From Pseudoclavibacter chungangensis (GTDB lineage Bacteria > Actinomycetota > Actinomycetes > Actinomycetales > Microbacteriaceae): a stretch of DNA of 64,000 nt. Under the pieces are notes generated by a model. It ran no database searches. It had not been told where the DNA came from and worked only from the letters and a program-made list of their open reading frames with translations. Of this stretch, positions 17,592 through 24,383 are shown one piece after another (position 1 is the stretch's first letter; each line of letters opens with the position of its first letter). The stretch lies in NCBI RefSeq assembly GCF_013410545.1, contig NZ_JACCFV010000001.1:434001-498000 (forward strand), in the 5' to 3' direction. Made by a program: the position numbers and the translations under genes.

Positions 17592-18260
17592 GTGACCCAG
17601 CTCTTCGGCGACGACGCGTTCGAGCGCGTTCCGCGCGTCCTCGCGCCCGGTGCGACCTGGGTGCCGGATTGGCTCGACGTCGAACAGCAGGCCTGGATCG
17701 TGCGTCGCTTCGCGGAGTGGGCGGACGGCCCCGTCCCCATCCGGCACCCGCGCGTCGGCGCGCACGAGATGAGCGTCCGCAACGTCTGTCTCGGTAGGCA
17801 CTGGAGGCCGGGCGGCTACTCGCGTGTCGCGGACGACGTCAACGGCCGCGCGGTCCTGCCGGTGCCCGATTGGCTCGTCCGCCTCGGTCGTCGTGCGATC
17901 GCCGCGACGGGCGATGCCGAGACGGCCGCGTCGTACACCCCCGACGCGGTGCTCGCGAACTACTACGACCTCGACGCGCACATGGGCATGCACCAGGACC
18001 GCGACGAACCGTCCGGCGCGCCCGTGGTGTCGATCTCCATCGGCGACAGTTGCACCTTCCGGTTCGGCAACACGGCGGGACGCGGACGGCCGTACGAGGA
18101 CATCCGGCTCGCGTCGGGTGACCTGTTCGTGTTCGGCGGCCCCGCACGGCTCGCGTTCCACGGTGTCGTCCGGATCCACCCGGGCACCGCCCCGAGCGGC
18201 ATCGGCCTCGCCTCGGGCCGCATCAATCTCACGCTGCGCTCGACGGGCCTCGCACCGTGA
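17592..18260 (+). CDS. alkB: AlkB-type Fe(II)/2-oxoglutarate-dependent DNA dioxygenase
   Basis: Oxidatively removes methyl groups from 1-methyladenine and 3-methylcytosine. 222 residues from the GTG at 17592, preceded by GGGAGGGTGCG. The iron ligands are in MGMHQDRDE (HxD) and FHGVVRI, and the 2-oxoglutarate-binding arginines in RINLTLR, with the usual NYYDLDAHMG lead-in. Family length is about 216 in E. coli. It lies 127 bp after the second ogt gene and 83 bp before tag, all on one strand, and belongs with them in alkylation-damage repair. Confidence 0.95.
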   Translation: MTQLFGDDAFERVPRVLAPGATWVPDWLDVEQQAWIVRRFAEWADGPVPIRHPRVGAHEMSVRNVCLGRHWRPGGYSRVADDVNGRAVLPVPDWLVRLGRRAIAATGDAETAASYTPDAVLANYYDLDAHMGMHQDRDEPSGAPVVSISIGDSCTFRFGNTAGRGRPYEDIRLASGDLFVFGGPARLAFHGVVRIHPGTAPSGIGLASGRINLTLRSTGLAP

Positions 18261-18343
18261 GAACGACCGGCCCGCACGTCCGAGGGGCGTGAGACGGTTG
18301 ACGCAGTCGGGAACGGGCGATGTCGAGCGGAGGGTGGACGACG

Positions 18344-18979
18344 ATGGGTGATGGAGCGACGACGGGAGCGGACGCGGGTTCGGGTGTCGTGGTCGGCGAC
18401 GACGGGCTCGCGCGTCCGACGTGGGCGGCGAGCGATCCGCTGTTGCGCGAGTACTACGACACCGAGTGGGGCCTGCCCGTGCGCGACGAGACCGGCCTGT
18501 TCGAGCGCATCAGTCTCGAGGCGTTCCAGTCCGGGCTGAGCTGGGCGACGATCCTGCGCAAGCGGCCCGCCTTCCGCTCCGCGTTCGGCGGCTTCGTACC
18601 CGATACGGTGGCCGACTACGGCGATGCCGACGTCGAGCGGCTGCTGGCCGACGCGGGCATCGTCCGCAATCGGGCCAAGATCGAGGCGACGATCGCGAAC
18701 GCCCGCGCGACCGTCGCATTGCGTGACGGTGGGGGCCTCGTGGACCTCGTGTGGTCGTTCCGTCCGGCCCGCACGCCGACTCCTCGCACACTCGAGGAGA
18801 TCCCGACGCGCTCGGCCGAGTCGACGGCGCTCGCGAAGGCCCTCCGCGCGCACGGGTTCCGCTTCGTCGGGCCCACGACGATGCACGCGCTCATGGAGGC
18901 GATCGGCATGATCGACACCCACCTCGTCGACTCGCACCGCCGCGGCACGTCGGGGGTGTGGCCCCTCCCGGCGTCCTGA
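18344..18979 (+). CDS. tag: DNA-3-methyladenine glycosylase I (Tag family), zinc ligands mostly missing
   Basis: Base-excision glycosylase removing 3-methyladenine. Core features include DPLLREYYDTEWGLPVRD, ISLEAFQSGLSWATIL with the conserved active-site glutamate, AGIVRNRAKIEATIANARA, VWSFRP, and HGFRFVGPTTMHALM. Compared with E. coli Tag as I recall it, the zinc ligands Cys4, His17 and Cys179 correspond to Pro, Tyr and Ser here, and only His175 is kept. The so-called zinc snap that ties both termini is therefore probably absent. The ATG at 18344 is chosen because of GGAGG ten bases upstream; an ATG at 18320 is in frame. Last gene of the repair island. Confidence 0.92.
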   Translation: MGDGATTGADAGSGVVVGDDGLARPTWAASDPLLREYYDTEWGLPVRDETGLFERISLEAFQSGLSWATILRKRPAFRSAFGGFVPDTVADYGDADVERLLADAGIVRNRAKIEATIANARATVALRDGGGLVDLVWSFRPARTPTPRTLEEIPTRSAESTALAKALRAHGFRFVGPTTMHALMEAIGMIDTHLVDSHRRGTSGVWPLPAS

Positions 18980-19007
18980 GCCGACGCCGAGCCACGCCCG
19001 CACCGGG

Positions 19008-19994
19008 TCACACCGGGAAGACCGTCGTCTCCAGGTCGTCGAGGATCACGTGGGCCGCCGTGAGCGAGACGCCGAGCCCCCACGCATCCCCCATGACGTG
19101 CACCGACCCGGTGCGCACGGCGGGCAGCGCCTGCCACAGCTCATTGCCCTCGAGCGCGGTGAACGGGCTCGCATCGGCGCTCACGCCGTCCGTCTTCTGC
19201 TGGTAGCCGACGATCGTCGCCGAGTCCACGACGGAGAGCTCCTCGAGGGACAGCGGCACGACGACGGTCGAGTAGTCGAACATCGTGCAGTCGTCGGGCT
19301 GCTGTGAGGACGGTTGGGTCACGCCCGCATCCGTGAGGACGGTGCCGAACCACGTGCACCCGCTGCGGTAGTACAGCGGCGACCCCTCGTAGACGTCGAC
19401 GCGCGTGAGCGTGAGGTCGCCGCCGCGCGTCCCGAGCGATGACGCGACCTCGGCGGCGCGCGTCTCGTAGGCGGCGATGCCCGAGTCGATCTCGGCCGAC
19501 TTCCCGACGACGCCGGCGAGGAAGCGGACGTCGTCGAGCCACGCGTCGTTGTAGAACGCGTAGGGCACCGCGACGGTGGGTGCGATCGATTGCATGCGAT
19601 CGAAGGAGGACGCGCCGTTCGTGGCGTCGAGGATGATGAGATCGGGGTCGAGCGCTGCGATCGCCTCGGGACTCGGATCGAGCATGCCGCCCACGACTTC
19701 GATGCCCTCGAGATCCGCCGGATCGAGGTAGTCGGGGAACACCGCGCCGTCCGGGTAGATGCTCGCCGCACCGACGACGGGGACGTCGAGCTCGATGAGG
19801 GTGGGCAGCGTCATGAGCGGATCGAGCACGACGACACGCTGCGGGTCGTCGGGGACGCAGGCGGTACCGAGCTCGTGCTCGACGTCGTGGCACGCGGCTT
19901 CGGCCGTGTCCTCGCCCGTCGCCGGGGTGCACGCGGTGAGGAGCAGCGCGAGCAGGAGCGGTGGAGCGAGGAGCGAGGTTCGACGCAGTGGCAT
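19008..19994 (-). CDS. Iron-siderophore ABC transporter substrate-binding lipoprotein (orphan)
   Basis: 328 residues with a lipoprotein signal (LLLALLLTACTPATG, lipobox LTAC, lipidated cysteine at residue 22). The rest is a FecB/FepB-type type III binding protein: QRVVVLDPLMTLPTLIELD, EAIAALDPDLIILDATNG, IAPTVAVPYAFYNDAWLDDV. It would capture ferric siderophore at the cell surface and hand it to a permease. No permease or ATPase gene is present within the window, so partners must be elsewhere. An IdeR/DtxR-like box at 20057-20075 lies upstream, consistent with iron repression. The assigned ligand class is from family resemblance. Confidence 0.9.
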   Translation of the reverse strand: MPLRRTSLLAPPLLLALLLTACTPATGEDTAEAACHDVEHELGTACVPDDPQRVVVLDPLMTLPTLIELDVPVVGAASIYPDGAVFPDYLDPADLEGIEVVGGMLDPSPEAIAALDPDLIILDATNGASSFDRMQSIAPTVAVPYAFYNDAWLDDVRFLAGVVGKSAEIDSGIAAYETRAAEVASSLGTRGGDLTLTRVDVYEGSPLYYRSGCTWFGTVLTDAGVTQPSSQQPDDCTMFDYSTVVVPLSLEELSVVDSATIVGYQQKTDGVSADASPFTALEGNELWQALPAVRTGSVHVMGDAWGLGVSLTAAHVILDDLETTVFPV

Positions 19995-20056
19995 GGGTTC
20001 TCCAGTGGGTGGCGCACGTCCTCGCCGTGTGGCGAGCGTTGGGAACGCGCTTCATA

Positions 20057-20075
20057 TTAGGGCAGCCTAAGTGAA
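20057..20075. promoter_or_regulatory. IdeR/DtxR-type iron box
   Basis: TTAGGGCAGCCTAAGTGAA matches the 19-bp iron-box consensus (TTAGGTTAGGCTAACCTAA) at about 12-13 positions, including both TTAGG and CTAA cores. It sits 63 bp upstream of the iron-binding lipoprotein start and 47 bp upstream of the divergent TetR gene, so either or both could be iron-repressed. Confidence 0.7.
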
Positions 20076-20121
20076 TGTGGCAGTCCATGTCAGGGTGTCG
20101 TCGCGCTGCTACGCTGTGCCG

Positions 20122-20781
20122 ATGACGCGGAGCCCCGGCTGGCAGATTCGCGCGGCCGAGATGCAGCGACGCATTCGAACGCACGCGATCGCACTCTTCC
20201 GGGAGCGCGGCTTCGACGAGGTGACGATCGCCGAGATCGCGCGGGCCGCAGGCGTCGCCGAGCGCACCGTGTACCGCTACGTCGGCAGCAAGGAGGCGAT
20301 CGTCTTCGAGCACTCGCCGGGCACCTTCGAGCCGTTCCTCGACGCGCTCCGGCGGGAACCGCGCGACCTTCCCGTCACGGCCGCGGTGTCGAACTGTGTG
20401 CGCCGGTTCCTGTCGAGCGATGCCGAGCTGCAGACCGATCGCGACCGGGTGTCGCTCCTGCGCGAGACGCCGTCGCTGTACTCGGCCTGGTTGCTCGCGC
20501 TCCGTGACCTCGAGGCCGGGCTCGCCGCGTGGCTCGCGGAGCGCACCGGCGCACCGGCCGACGACGTCGGGATCCGCGCCGGGGCGGCCGCGATCACGGC
20601 CGCCCATCGCATCGCGAACGAGAGCTGGGACACGGGGGACATGGGCTCGTACCTCGACGGCTTCGAGCGTGCCCTCCGTGTGCTCGGCGCCCGTCTCGAC
20701 GATCTCGTCGGCGCGCCGACCGCCGATCGGTCCGCGCCGGAACGAGACGACGCCGCGCCGTCCCGCGGTGCGGGCGCGTGA
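20122..20781 (+). CDS. TetR-family transcriptional regulator
   Basis: 219 residues from the ATG at 20122 (MTRSPGWQIRAAEMQRR). The HTH is clear: HAIALFRERGFDEVTIAEIA followed by AAGVAERTVYRYVGSKEAIV. The C-terminal domain is helical and has no recognised ligand signature. No ribosome-binding site precedes the start, while TACGCT about seven bases upstream could be a -10 box, so a leaderless transcript is plausible. It is divergent from the iron lipoprotein gene and shares the short promoter region with the iron box. It converges with the oxidoreductase gene, 15 bp away. Confidence 0.87.
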   Translation: MTRSPGWQIRAAEMQRRIRTHAIALFRERGFDEVTIAEIARAAGVAERTVYRYVGSKEAIVFEHSPGTFEPFLDALRREPRDLPVTAAVSNCVRRFLSSDAELQTDRDRVSLLRETPSLYSAWLLALRDLEAGLAAWLAERTGAPADDVGIRAGAAAITAAHRIANESWDTGDMGSYLDGFERALRVLGARLDDLVGAPTADRSAPERDDAAPSRGAGA

Positions 20782-20796
20782 TGGTCCAGGGCGGTG

Positions 20797-22218
20797 TCAG
20801 GCCTCCGGACGGCCGAGCGCCTCGAGCAGGCGCAACCAGATCTCGCTGACCGTGGGGTAGGCGGGGACCGCGTGCCAGAGCCGGCCGACGGGCACCTCCC
20901 CGACGATCGCGATCGTGGCCGCGTGCACGAGCTCGGCGACGGCCGGACCCACGAAGGTCGCGCCGATCACGACGTCGCGCTCGCGGTCGATCACGAGCCG
21001 TGCGGCGCCCTGATCGCGATCGCCCTCGAGTGCGGCGCCCGCGACCGACGAGAACCCGACGTCGACGACTCGGACGGGCCGCCCCTTGTCCGCCGCCGAC
21101 GCGGCCGTGTGGCCGACGGCGGCGACCTCGGGGTCGGTGAACACGACCTGCGGGACCGCGTCGTGATCCGCCGTCGCGACGCCGAAACCCCACGGCGCGT
21201 CGTCGGGTGTGCGGCCCGCCGCCCGCGCGGCGATCGCGTCACCGGCCGCGCGGGCCTGGTACTTCCCCTGGTGGGTGAGCGGCGCGCGGCCGTTCACGTC
21301 GCCGACGCCGTAGAGCCAGTCGGTGCCCGGGACGAGCATCGTGTCGTCGACGTCGAGTGCGCCCCCGGGAGCGATGCCGACCGAGTCGAGGCCGACGTCG
21401 CCGCTCGCGGGCGCGCGACCTGTCGCGATGAGCACCTCGTCGGACACGATGTCGCCGTCGCCGGTCGTCACGTGCACACCATCGGCGGTGCGAGCGACGT
21501 GACGGATGTCGACACCCGTGCGGACGTCGACGCCGGCGGCCCGCAGCCCCTCGGTCACGCGCTCGCGCGCGAACGGCTCGAACGCGCCCAGCACCTCGTG
21601 CCGGACGAGCATCGTCACGCGGCTGCCGAGCGAGGCGAACGCGCTCGCGAGTTCGGTCGCGACGACGCCGCCGCCCACGACGGTGAGGCGGCTCGGCACG
21701 GTATGGGCGCTCGTCGCCTCCCGACTCGTCCACGGTGCGATGTCGGCGAGTCCGGGGATGTCGGGGACGAGTGCCGTGCTGCCCGTCGCGACGACGACCG
21801 CGGCACGCGCCCGCAACGTCGTGACCTCGCCCGTCTCGCCGGTGACCTCGACCGTGCGCTCGCCCGCGATCCGCCCGGTGCCGCGGACGAGCTCGGCGCC
21901 GATGCCCTCGACCCAGTCGACCTGGCCAGCGTCGGACCAGTGCGAGGTGAACGCGTCGCGGCGGTCGAGGACCGCGGCGACGTCGAGCCCGCCGCGCACG
22001 GCCTCGGCGACGCCGGGGAGCGCGCGCGCCGCGGCGAGCAGGCGGCCGGGACCGAGGAGCGCCTTGGACGGCATGCACGCCCAGTACGAGCATTCGCCGC
22101 CGACGAGTTCGCGCTCGACGAGTACCGTCTCGAGCCCGGCGGCGCGCGTGCGATCGGCGACGTTCTCGCCGACGGGTCCCGCGCCGATGATGATGACGTC
22201 GACCTCGCGCGCGCTCAT
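20797..22218 (-). CDS. FAD/NAD(P)-dependent disulfide oxidoreductase (Lpd/MerA-like family)
   Basis: 473 residues from the ATG at 22218 (MSAREVDVIIIGAGPVGENV). The FAD motif is followed by the redox-active disulfide in GGECSYWACMPSKALL (CxxxxC), an NAD-binding VVGGGVVATELASAFASLG, the FAD GVGDVNGRAPLTHQG segment, and a C-terminal interface domain with FTDPEVAAVGHT. The end HAVPAYPTVSEIW lacks the strict HxxHPT histidine-glutamate pair of lipoamide dehydrogenase: the second histidine is replaced by tyrosine. That argues against genuine Lpd activity. No 2-oxoacid dehydrogenase genes are nearby. Substrate unknown. The frame remains open upstream but that stretch is repeat DNA. Confidence 0.88.
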   Translation of the reverse strand: MSAREVDVIIIGAGPVGENVADRTRAAGLETVLVERELVGGECSYWACMPSKALLGPGRLLAAARALPGVAEAVRGGLDVAAVLDRRDAFTSHWSDAGQVDWVEGIGAELVRGTGRIAGERTVEVTGETGEVTTLRARAAVVVATGSTALVPDIPGLADIAPWTSREATSAHTVPSRLTVVGGGVVATELASAFASLGSRVTMLVRHEVLGAFEPFARERVTEGLRAAGVDVRTGVDIRHVARTADGVHVTTGDGDIVSDEVLIATGRAPASGDVGLDSVGIAPGGALDVDDTMLVPGTDWLYGVGDVNGRAPLTHQGKYQARAAGDAIAARAAGRTPDDAPWGFGVATADHDAVPQVVFTDPEVAAVGHTAASAADKGRPVRVVDVGFSSVAGAALEGDRDQGAARLVIDRERDVVIGATFVGPAVAELVHAATIAIVGEVPVGRLWHAVPAYPTVSEIWLRLLEALGRPEA

Positions 22219-22332
22219 GCGGCCCACGCCCCGTCTCGGTCGGCGCACCGACCCGCACAGGCGGCACGCCCCGGCGCGTGCCGCACCACGGCGGACGCAC
22301 GATCCGACACGGACCGAAGGACGGCGGCGGGG

Positions 22333-22497
22333 CGCTCCGGCACAGGCTGCGGCGAGTCGGAGATGCGGTCCGGGGTGGACTGCGGTGAATCGGCGGTGGC
22401 GTCCGGCGAGGTCCGTGACGAGTCGGTCGCGCGGTCCGGCACGGACCGCGGCGAATCGGCGGTGGTGCCCGGCGCGGGCCGCGAAGTCGCGGACGAT
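22333..22497. repeat. Five imperfect 33-bp tandem repeats
   Basis: Five consecutive 33-base units start at 22333, 22366, 22399, 22432 and 22465. Each opens with a TCCGGC-like core (units 1-4 read CGCTCCGGC, CGGTCCGGG, GCGTCCGGC and CGGTCCGGC), and units 1-4 carry GGCGAGTCGG or a close variant about 15 bases later; unit 5 is the most diverged. They lie between the oxidoreductase start and the TPP riboswitch, outside any convincing gene. Confidence 0.75.
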
Positions 22498-22606
22498 AGG
22501 AGTCTCGGTCGCATGGGTGCGACGATCCTCCCCGCGCGAGCAAGCGTCAACCGCGTCACCCGATCGCGGCGCCGATTCCCACCATCGCGTCATCGCGCGG
22601 AGCGAT

Positions 22607-22659
22607 CCAGCCGGGTTGTTGCTACCGGGCCCGCGGCCCGGAAGCAACAACCCGGCTGG
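22607..22659. repeat. Second copy of the dispersed palindrome
   Basis: An inverted repeat whose left arm (AGCCGGGTTGTTGCTACCGG and following GGCCC) is identical over about 24 bases to the terminator-like palindrome at 9115-9170. The right arm differs by one base (GGAAGC instead of GGTAGC) and there is no T run. It sits upstream of the thiamine operon, not at a gene end. Confidence 0.85.
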
Positions 22660-22840
22660 ATGCTGTTCGACGGAGCGCGAACGCGAGCGCGGGCGGCGTC
22701 GTGGCGCGCGGCGGGGCGAGGACGGTGGTGCGAGGGGCGAGGACGGCGGTGCGAGGGCCGAGGAGTGCGGGGTGCGGTTGCAGGGTGGGTGGCGGTCGCG
22801 GTGTCGCCGGGCGCTCGAGTCGGGTAGCCTTCCGCGGAGA

Positions 22841-22918
22841 GTGACACGGGGTGCCCCACCGGGGCTGAGATCACACCCGTCGAACCTGATCTAGTTCGTA
22901 CTAGCGAAGGGATGTCGC
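22841..22918 (+). ncRNA. TPP riboswitch (THI element)
   Basis: Carries the conserved blocks of the thiamine-pyrophosphate aptamer: CGGGGTGCCCC, GGGGCTGAGATCACACCCG, GAACCTGATCTAGTTCGTAC and CTAGCGAAGGGA. The closing stem P1 pairs GTGACA (22841-22846) with TGTCGC (22913-22918). The likely Shine-Dalgarno AAGGGA (22907-22912) is part of the conserved 3' core, nine bases before the thiM ATG. Thiamine pyrophosphate binding should therefore hide the ribosome site directly. Confidence 0.95.
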
Positions 22919-22920
22919 GC

Positions 22921-23733
22921 ATGACGCGTACGCCATCTGCTGTTCTCACGTCCGCCGCCGAGTTGCTCGGGGAGGTGCGCCGGACGACACCGCTCGTCCA
23001 GTGCGTCACGAACGTCGTCACGGTCAATTTCGTGGCGAACACCCTCCTCGCGATCGGTGCGAGCCCCGCCATGGCCGATGTGCCGGGGGAGGCGGAACTG
23101 TTCGCTCGCGACATCGCGTCCGCCTCGCTCGTGAACCTCGGCACGCCGAGCGGCGAGCAGCGCCTCGGGATGCTCGAGACCGCGGCGGGCGCCACCGCGG
23201 GCGGGACGCCGTGGGTGTTCGACCCCGTGGCGGTGGGTGCCCTGCCGGTCCGGACCGCGCTCGCCGCCGAGCTCCTCGCCGCACGGCCGACCATCATCCG
23301 CGGCAACGCCTCCGAGATCAGTGCGCTCGCGGGCGCGACCGCGACGGGGCGCGGCGTCGACTCGCAGCAGGACGTCGATGACGCCCTCGACGCGGCCCGC
23401 ACACTCGCGAACGCGACGGGTGGCGCCGTCGCGGTCTCCGGCCCCGTCGATCTCGTGACCGACGGCGAGAGCGTCGTCCGGATCGCGAACGGCGATCCGC
23501 TCCTCACCCGCGTCACGGGTGGCGGCTGTGCGCTCGGGGGCGTCGTCGCCGCGTTCGCGGCGGTCGCCGAGCGGCCGATCGACGCCGCGGTCGCGGCCTG
23601 CACCGCCTACGCGGTCGCCGCCGAGTTCGCGGCCGCGGTCGCGAACGGCCCCGGATCGTTCGCCGTCGCGTTCCTCGATGCACTCGACGCGCTCACGGCG
23701 GACGACATCGTCCGGGCGGGACGTGTGTCGTGA
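22921..23733 (+). CDS. thiM: Hydroxyethylthiazole kinase
   Basis: Salvages the thiazole half of thiamine by phosphorylating 4-methyl-5-(2-hydroxyethyl)thiazole. 270 residues if the ATG at 22921 is used; an ATG at 22912 lies inside the riboswitch P1 stem and is unlikely. Family motifs: [65 protein letters not shown] and the catalytic [16 protein letters not shown] with its conserved cysteine. First gene of a tightly overlapped thiamine operon (thiM-thiE-thiD/tenA). Since thiC and thiG are not here, the operon looks aimed at salvage and coupling. Confidence 0.96.
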   Translation: MTRTPSAVLTSAAELLGEVRRTTPLVQCVTNVVTVNFVANTLLAIGASPAMADVPGEAELFARDIASASLVNLGTPSGEQRLGMLETAAGATAGGTPWVFDPVAVGALPVRTALAAELLAARPTIIRGNASEISALAGATATGRGVDSQQDVDDALDAARTLANATGGAVAVSGPVDLVTDGESVVRIANGDPLLTRVTGGGCALGGVVAAFAAVAERPIDAAVAACTAYAVAAEFAAAVANGPGSFAVAFLDALDALTADDIVRAGRVS

Positions 23734-24383
23734 GCATCGATCTCGCCGTCTACCTCGTGACCGATCCGGACCAGTGCGCCGCCGCGGGCCGGACGGTGCC
23801 GGACACCGTCGCGCTCGCCGTCGCCGGCGGCGTGACGAGCGTGCAGGTGCGCGCCAAGGATCTCGCCGCGCGCGCGTTCGTCGATCTCGCCGTCGCCGTC
23901 GCGGCGGCGGTGCCGGCGCACGTGCCCGTGCTCGTGAACGACCGCGTGGACGTCTTTCTCGCGGCGCGAGCCCGCGGTGCGGCGCTCGCGGGCGTGCACC
24001 TCGGGCAGGACGATCTGCACCCCCGCGATGCGCGGGCGCTCATCGGGCCCGACGCCGTGCTCGGGCTCAGCGCCGCGACACCCGCCGAGCTCGCCGAGGC
24101 GACGTCGCTCGGTGCGCTCGTCGACTACGTCGGTATCGGCGCCGTGCGCGACACGGCGTCGAAGCGCGACGCACCCGCGGGGATCGGGGTCGAGGAGGTC
24201 GCACGCCTCGCCCGGGGAACATCGCTGCCGGCCGTCGCGATCGGCGGGATCCGTCCCGGCGACGTCGCGGAGCTCCGCGCGGGCGGGCTCGACGGCGTGG
24301 CCGTCGTGTCGTGGATCTGCGCCGCAGCTGACCCGCGGGCCGCCGCCGAGGAGCTGCGTCGGGTCTGGGAGGCGGCGGCATGA
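23730..24383 (+). CDS. thiE: Thiamine-phosphate synthase
   Basis: Joins hydroxymethylpyrimidine diphosphate with thiazole phosphate to give thiamine phosphate. 217 residues from a GTG overlapping the thiM stop (GTGA). The TIM-barrel motifs of ThiE are visible: [58 protein letters not shown] and [11 protein letters not shown]. The usual KT in the GP-x-x-x-T-K-K loop appears here as RDTASKRDA. It receives thiazole phosphate from ThiM and pyrimidine diphosphate from the fused ThiD downstream, so the three genes form a complete coupling route. Confidence 0.96.
   Translation: MSIDLAVYLVTDPDQCAAAGRTVPDTVALAVAGGVTSVQVRAKDLAARAFVDLAVAVAAAVPAHVPVLVNDRVDVFLAARARGAALAGVHLGQDDLHPRDARALIGPDAVLGLSAATPAELAEATSLGALVDYVGIGAVRDTASKRDAPAGIGVEEVARLARGTSLPAVAIGGIRPGDVAELRAGGLDGVAVVSWICAAADPRAAAEELRRVWEAAA

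Noticed and set aside
20797..22218. Annotation as dihydrolipoamide dehydrogenase
   Set aside because: The C-terminal catalytic His-x-x-x-x-Glu arrangement is altered (AYPTVSE in place of HPTxSE) and no 2-oxoacid dehydrogenase genes are near.
20797..22650. N-terminal extension of the disulfide oxidoreductase to 617 residues
   Set aside because: The added part covers the tandem repeats and palindrome and has no protein-like sequence; the FAD motif begins right after the ATG at 22218.
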